Assembly (NCBI RefSeq): GCF_023206215.1
Contig: NZ_CP065800.1
Location: forward strand, 2,046,001 to 2,110,000
DNA from: Butyrivibrio fibrisolvens
GTDB taxonomy: Bacteria > Bacillota > Clostridia > Lachnospirales > Lachnospiraceae
DNA: 64,000 nucleotides
Direction of reading: 5' to 3'
Shown here in pieces: positions 62,509-64,000 of the stretch; position 1 is the first letter of the stretch; the number at the start of each line of letters is the position of its first letter. A model generated the notes under the pieces. It did no database searches and was not told where the DNA came from. It saw nothing but the letters and a program-made list of their open reading frames with translations. The translations under genes and the position numbers were made by a program.

Positions 62509-63870
62509 ATGACGTACAGGTTATTGGCGCTGTCTTTTATGGCAGTATTTTATATGATCTATTTTGGCAAGATGCTGATCCAAAGAAGGAAAGGCATTGT
62601 TACCAACCAGATCGCCAAAGGCAAAGAGCACGATAGAACTTTCTATGTAGAAGCTATTATGAAAGTGGCAACTCTTGTAGTACCGCTTGCTGAGGTGATA
62701 TCAATAGTACTTGGTACATCAGGACTTATGATCATGTGGCGAGTTATAGGAATGTATTTTGCATTTATCGGAGATATAATATTCTTTCTATCAGTATATA
62801 CCATGAAAGACAGCTGGAGAGCAGGAGTGGCAAGCTCTGATATGGATCAAAGAAAGCTTGTGACAAGAGGGATATATAACTATTCCAGGAATCCGGCTTT
62901 TCTTGGATTTGATCTTGTTTACATAGGTATACTACTTATGTTCTTCAATCTGGTACTTATGGTACTTACTATATTTGCAATAGTAATGCTCCATCTTCAG
63001 ATCCTTCAGGAAGAGAAGTTTTTGCCCAAGGTATTTGGCGAAGACTATCTTAAGTATAAAGAGAGAACCAGTAGATATGCAGGACTTGGAAAGCCTTCTT
63101 TTGATAAAATAAGATTGTATATCTATTTTATACTTTTTGTCTGGTCTGTTTTGTATTTTTTTACATGCCTTGCATACGGAGGCGGACTTAGCCTCTCATG
63201 GGTATGGATATGGATCGTTATCGGCGCATTTTCTTTGGTCAGAGTATTGATGCTTGGAGCAGGGATCAAGGGACGTAGCAGGATAAAGATAGCACCTGTG
63301 TTTAGATGGGGTTACAGGATAGTTTTTGGGATATTCCTTATATCTTTTATCATAATCGAGTGCAAGGTTATAGGTGCGATGACTGCGGCGGCTCCTGATA
63401 ACCTTGAGTATGTGGTACTACTAGGAGCCGGCTTACATGGAACGCAGCCTTCTAATCCCTATAGGGCCAGAATTCAAAAAGCAGCAGAGTATCTTGAAGG
63501 CAATGAAAACGCTATATTGATCGCATCCGGCGGACAGGGTTACGACGAAGCCATAAGCGAAGCAGAGTGCGCCAAAAGGGTCCTTGTAGAACAGTACGGC
63601 ATAGACGAAGACAGGATCATCCTTGAGGATAAATCCAGAGATACAGAAGAAAATCTGAAAAATAGCCTTGCTATAATAGGAGATGCAGATGCATCTGTAG
63701 GAATCATAACCAATGGATTTCATGAATGCAGAGCCATGTCTATTGCAGAAAGTGTCGGATATGAAAACGTTCACTCTGTCCCTGCCAAGACTCTTTTCCC
63801 GGTAGGGATCCATTATATCGTAAGAGAATTCTTTGGAATGGTAGAATTTTATTTAAAATACAGGTTATAA
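62509..63870 (+). CDS. Fusion of isoprenylcysteine methyltransferase-like membrane domain and DUF218/YdcF domain
   Basis: ATG 62509 has GGAGG seven bases upstream; the frame is open to an ATG at 62422, but that lies inside the palindrome with no ribosome binding site. N-terminal part: five or six membrane helices with the ICMT/PEMT-like motif LVTRGIYNYSRNPAFLGFDLVYIG (about 126-149 seen in full) and LQEEKFLPKVFGEDYLKYKERTSRY. Middle: two further helices. C-terminal part (about 290-453): a DUF218 (YdcF/SanA/ElyC-like) domain, VVLLGAGLHG, ASGGQGYDEAISEAE, ILEDKSRDTEENLKNS, ITNGFHECRAM. DUF218 proteins act in envelope carbon or lipid-carrier metabolism. Substrates of both parts unknown. Confidence 0.85.
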   Translation: MTYRLLALSFMAVFYMIYFGKMLIQRRKGIVTNQIAKGKEHDRTFYVEAIMKVATLVVPLAEVISIVLGTSGLMIMWRVIGMYFAFIGDIIFFLSVYTMKDSWRAGVASSDMDQRKLVTRGIYNYSRNPAFLGFDLVYIGILLMFFNLVLMVLTIFAIVMLHLQILQEEKFLPKVFGEDYLKYKERTSRYAGLGKPSFDKIRLYIYFILFVWSVLYFFTCLAYGGGLSLSWVWIWIVIGAFSLVRVLMLGAGIKGRSRIKIAPVFRWGYRIVFGIFLISFIIIECKVIGAMTAAAPDNLEYVVLLGAGLHGTQPSNPYRARIQKAAEYLEGNENAILIASGGQGYDEAISEAECAKRVLVEQYGIDEDRIILEDKSRDTEENLKNSLAIIGDADASVGIITNGFHECRAMSIAESVGYENVHSVPAKTLFPVGIHYIVREFFGMVEFYLKYRL

Positions 63871-63917
63871 ATGAGATGAAATCATAATGACCAATAAAAC
63901 CTAGCAAGGAGGAATAA

Positions 63918-63989
63918 ATGACCCCTAAAGACAGAGTTAAGGGACCATTTTGGTACAGAATACCCCAAAATGTCCTCCTATGGATGTAG
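63918..63989 (+). CDS. Possible 23-aa leader peptide at the right edge
   Basis: AAGGAGG lies five bases before the ATG; the frame ends at TAG 63987. An inverted repeat (GGAC-CATTTTGG / CCAAAATG-TCC, about 63951-63976) lies within the frame, followed by CCTCCT, which is complementary to both the upstream AAGGAGG and the AAAGGAG at 63991. This looks like a translated leader or a short regulatory frame before a gene outside the window. Alternatively a decayed gene start. Confidence 0.35.
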   Translation: MTPKDRVKGPFWYRIPQNVLLWM

Positions 63990-64000
63990 TAAAGGAGTGA

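Overview
The window looks like a chromosomal stretch of a low-GC anaerobic Firmicute of the Lachnospiraceae, most like Butyrivibrio or a close relative. Reasons: Firmicute-type GlpP antiterminator, MalY/PatB, two M3 oligoendopeptidases, secG-rnr-smpB order, strong GGAGG ribosome binding sites, many glycan-use genes with LplB/LplC-type permeases, and several zinc-ribbon/membrane proteins typical of that family. This is inference from gene content; no rRNA is present to confirm it. I see no tRNA, rRNA, CRISPR array, insertion sequence or prophage.

Layout. 0.2-4.4 kb: secreted GH32-like lipoprotein, a DUF3737-type beta-helix protein and a MalY/PatB C-S lyase. 4.4-9.7 kb: a glycerol-3-phosphate oxidation cluster (GlpA-like flavoprotein, GlpB-like flavoprotein, DUF1667 protein, HAD phosphatase, GlpP) behind a structured leader. 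9.8-13.0 kb: a repeat-rich membrane protein and thiamine pyrophosphokinase. 13.2-20.4 kb: small unknown genes, an NxGxx pentapeptide-repeat protein, a flotillin, a NUDIX hydrolase, a zinc-ribbon membrane protein and a cassette of three very small genes behind an odd leader. 20.5-25.2 kb, mostly minus strand: Rho, a secreted trypsin-like protease and an unknown zinc-binding protein. 25.4-34.2 kb: D,D-carboxypeptidase, NADAR protein, Sel1-repeat protein, a second zinc-ribbon membrane protein, a CDF metal transporter and phosphoglycerate mutase.

34.4-48.1 kb is a peptide-utilisation island: PepF, a complete oppABCDF operon, an unknown anchored protein and a second M3 oligoendopeptidase. The Opp proteins are strikingly remodelled: OppA looks circularly permuted, OppB carries a huge extracytoplasmic insertion, OppD a long charged insertion, and OppF two C-terminal membrane segments. 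This is the most unusual system in the window.

48.2-52.2 kb is the conserved secG-rnr-smpB block. 52.3-62.3 kb is a beta-galactoside-use locus: LplB/LplC-like permeases and a binding lipoprotein under a clear promoter with LacI-type operators, then GH35 beta-galactosidase, LacI regulator and GH2 beta-galactosidase. The right end has a 52-bp perfect palindrome and a methyltransferase-like/DUF218 fusion protein.

Non-coding structure is rich. A 95-bp interspersed element (22.4 and 46.4 kb, relic at 52.1 kb) has three hairpins with a compensatory base-pair change, and one copy supplies the ribosome binding site of a peptidase gene. A second hairpin element occurs at 13.0 and 56.6 kb. Short tandem repeats (15-20 bp units) lie at 4.7, 16.5, 48.7 and 56.5 kb.
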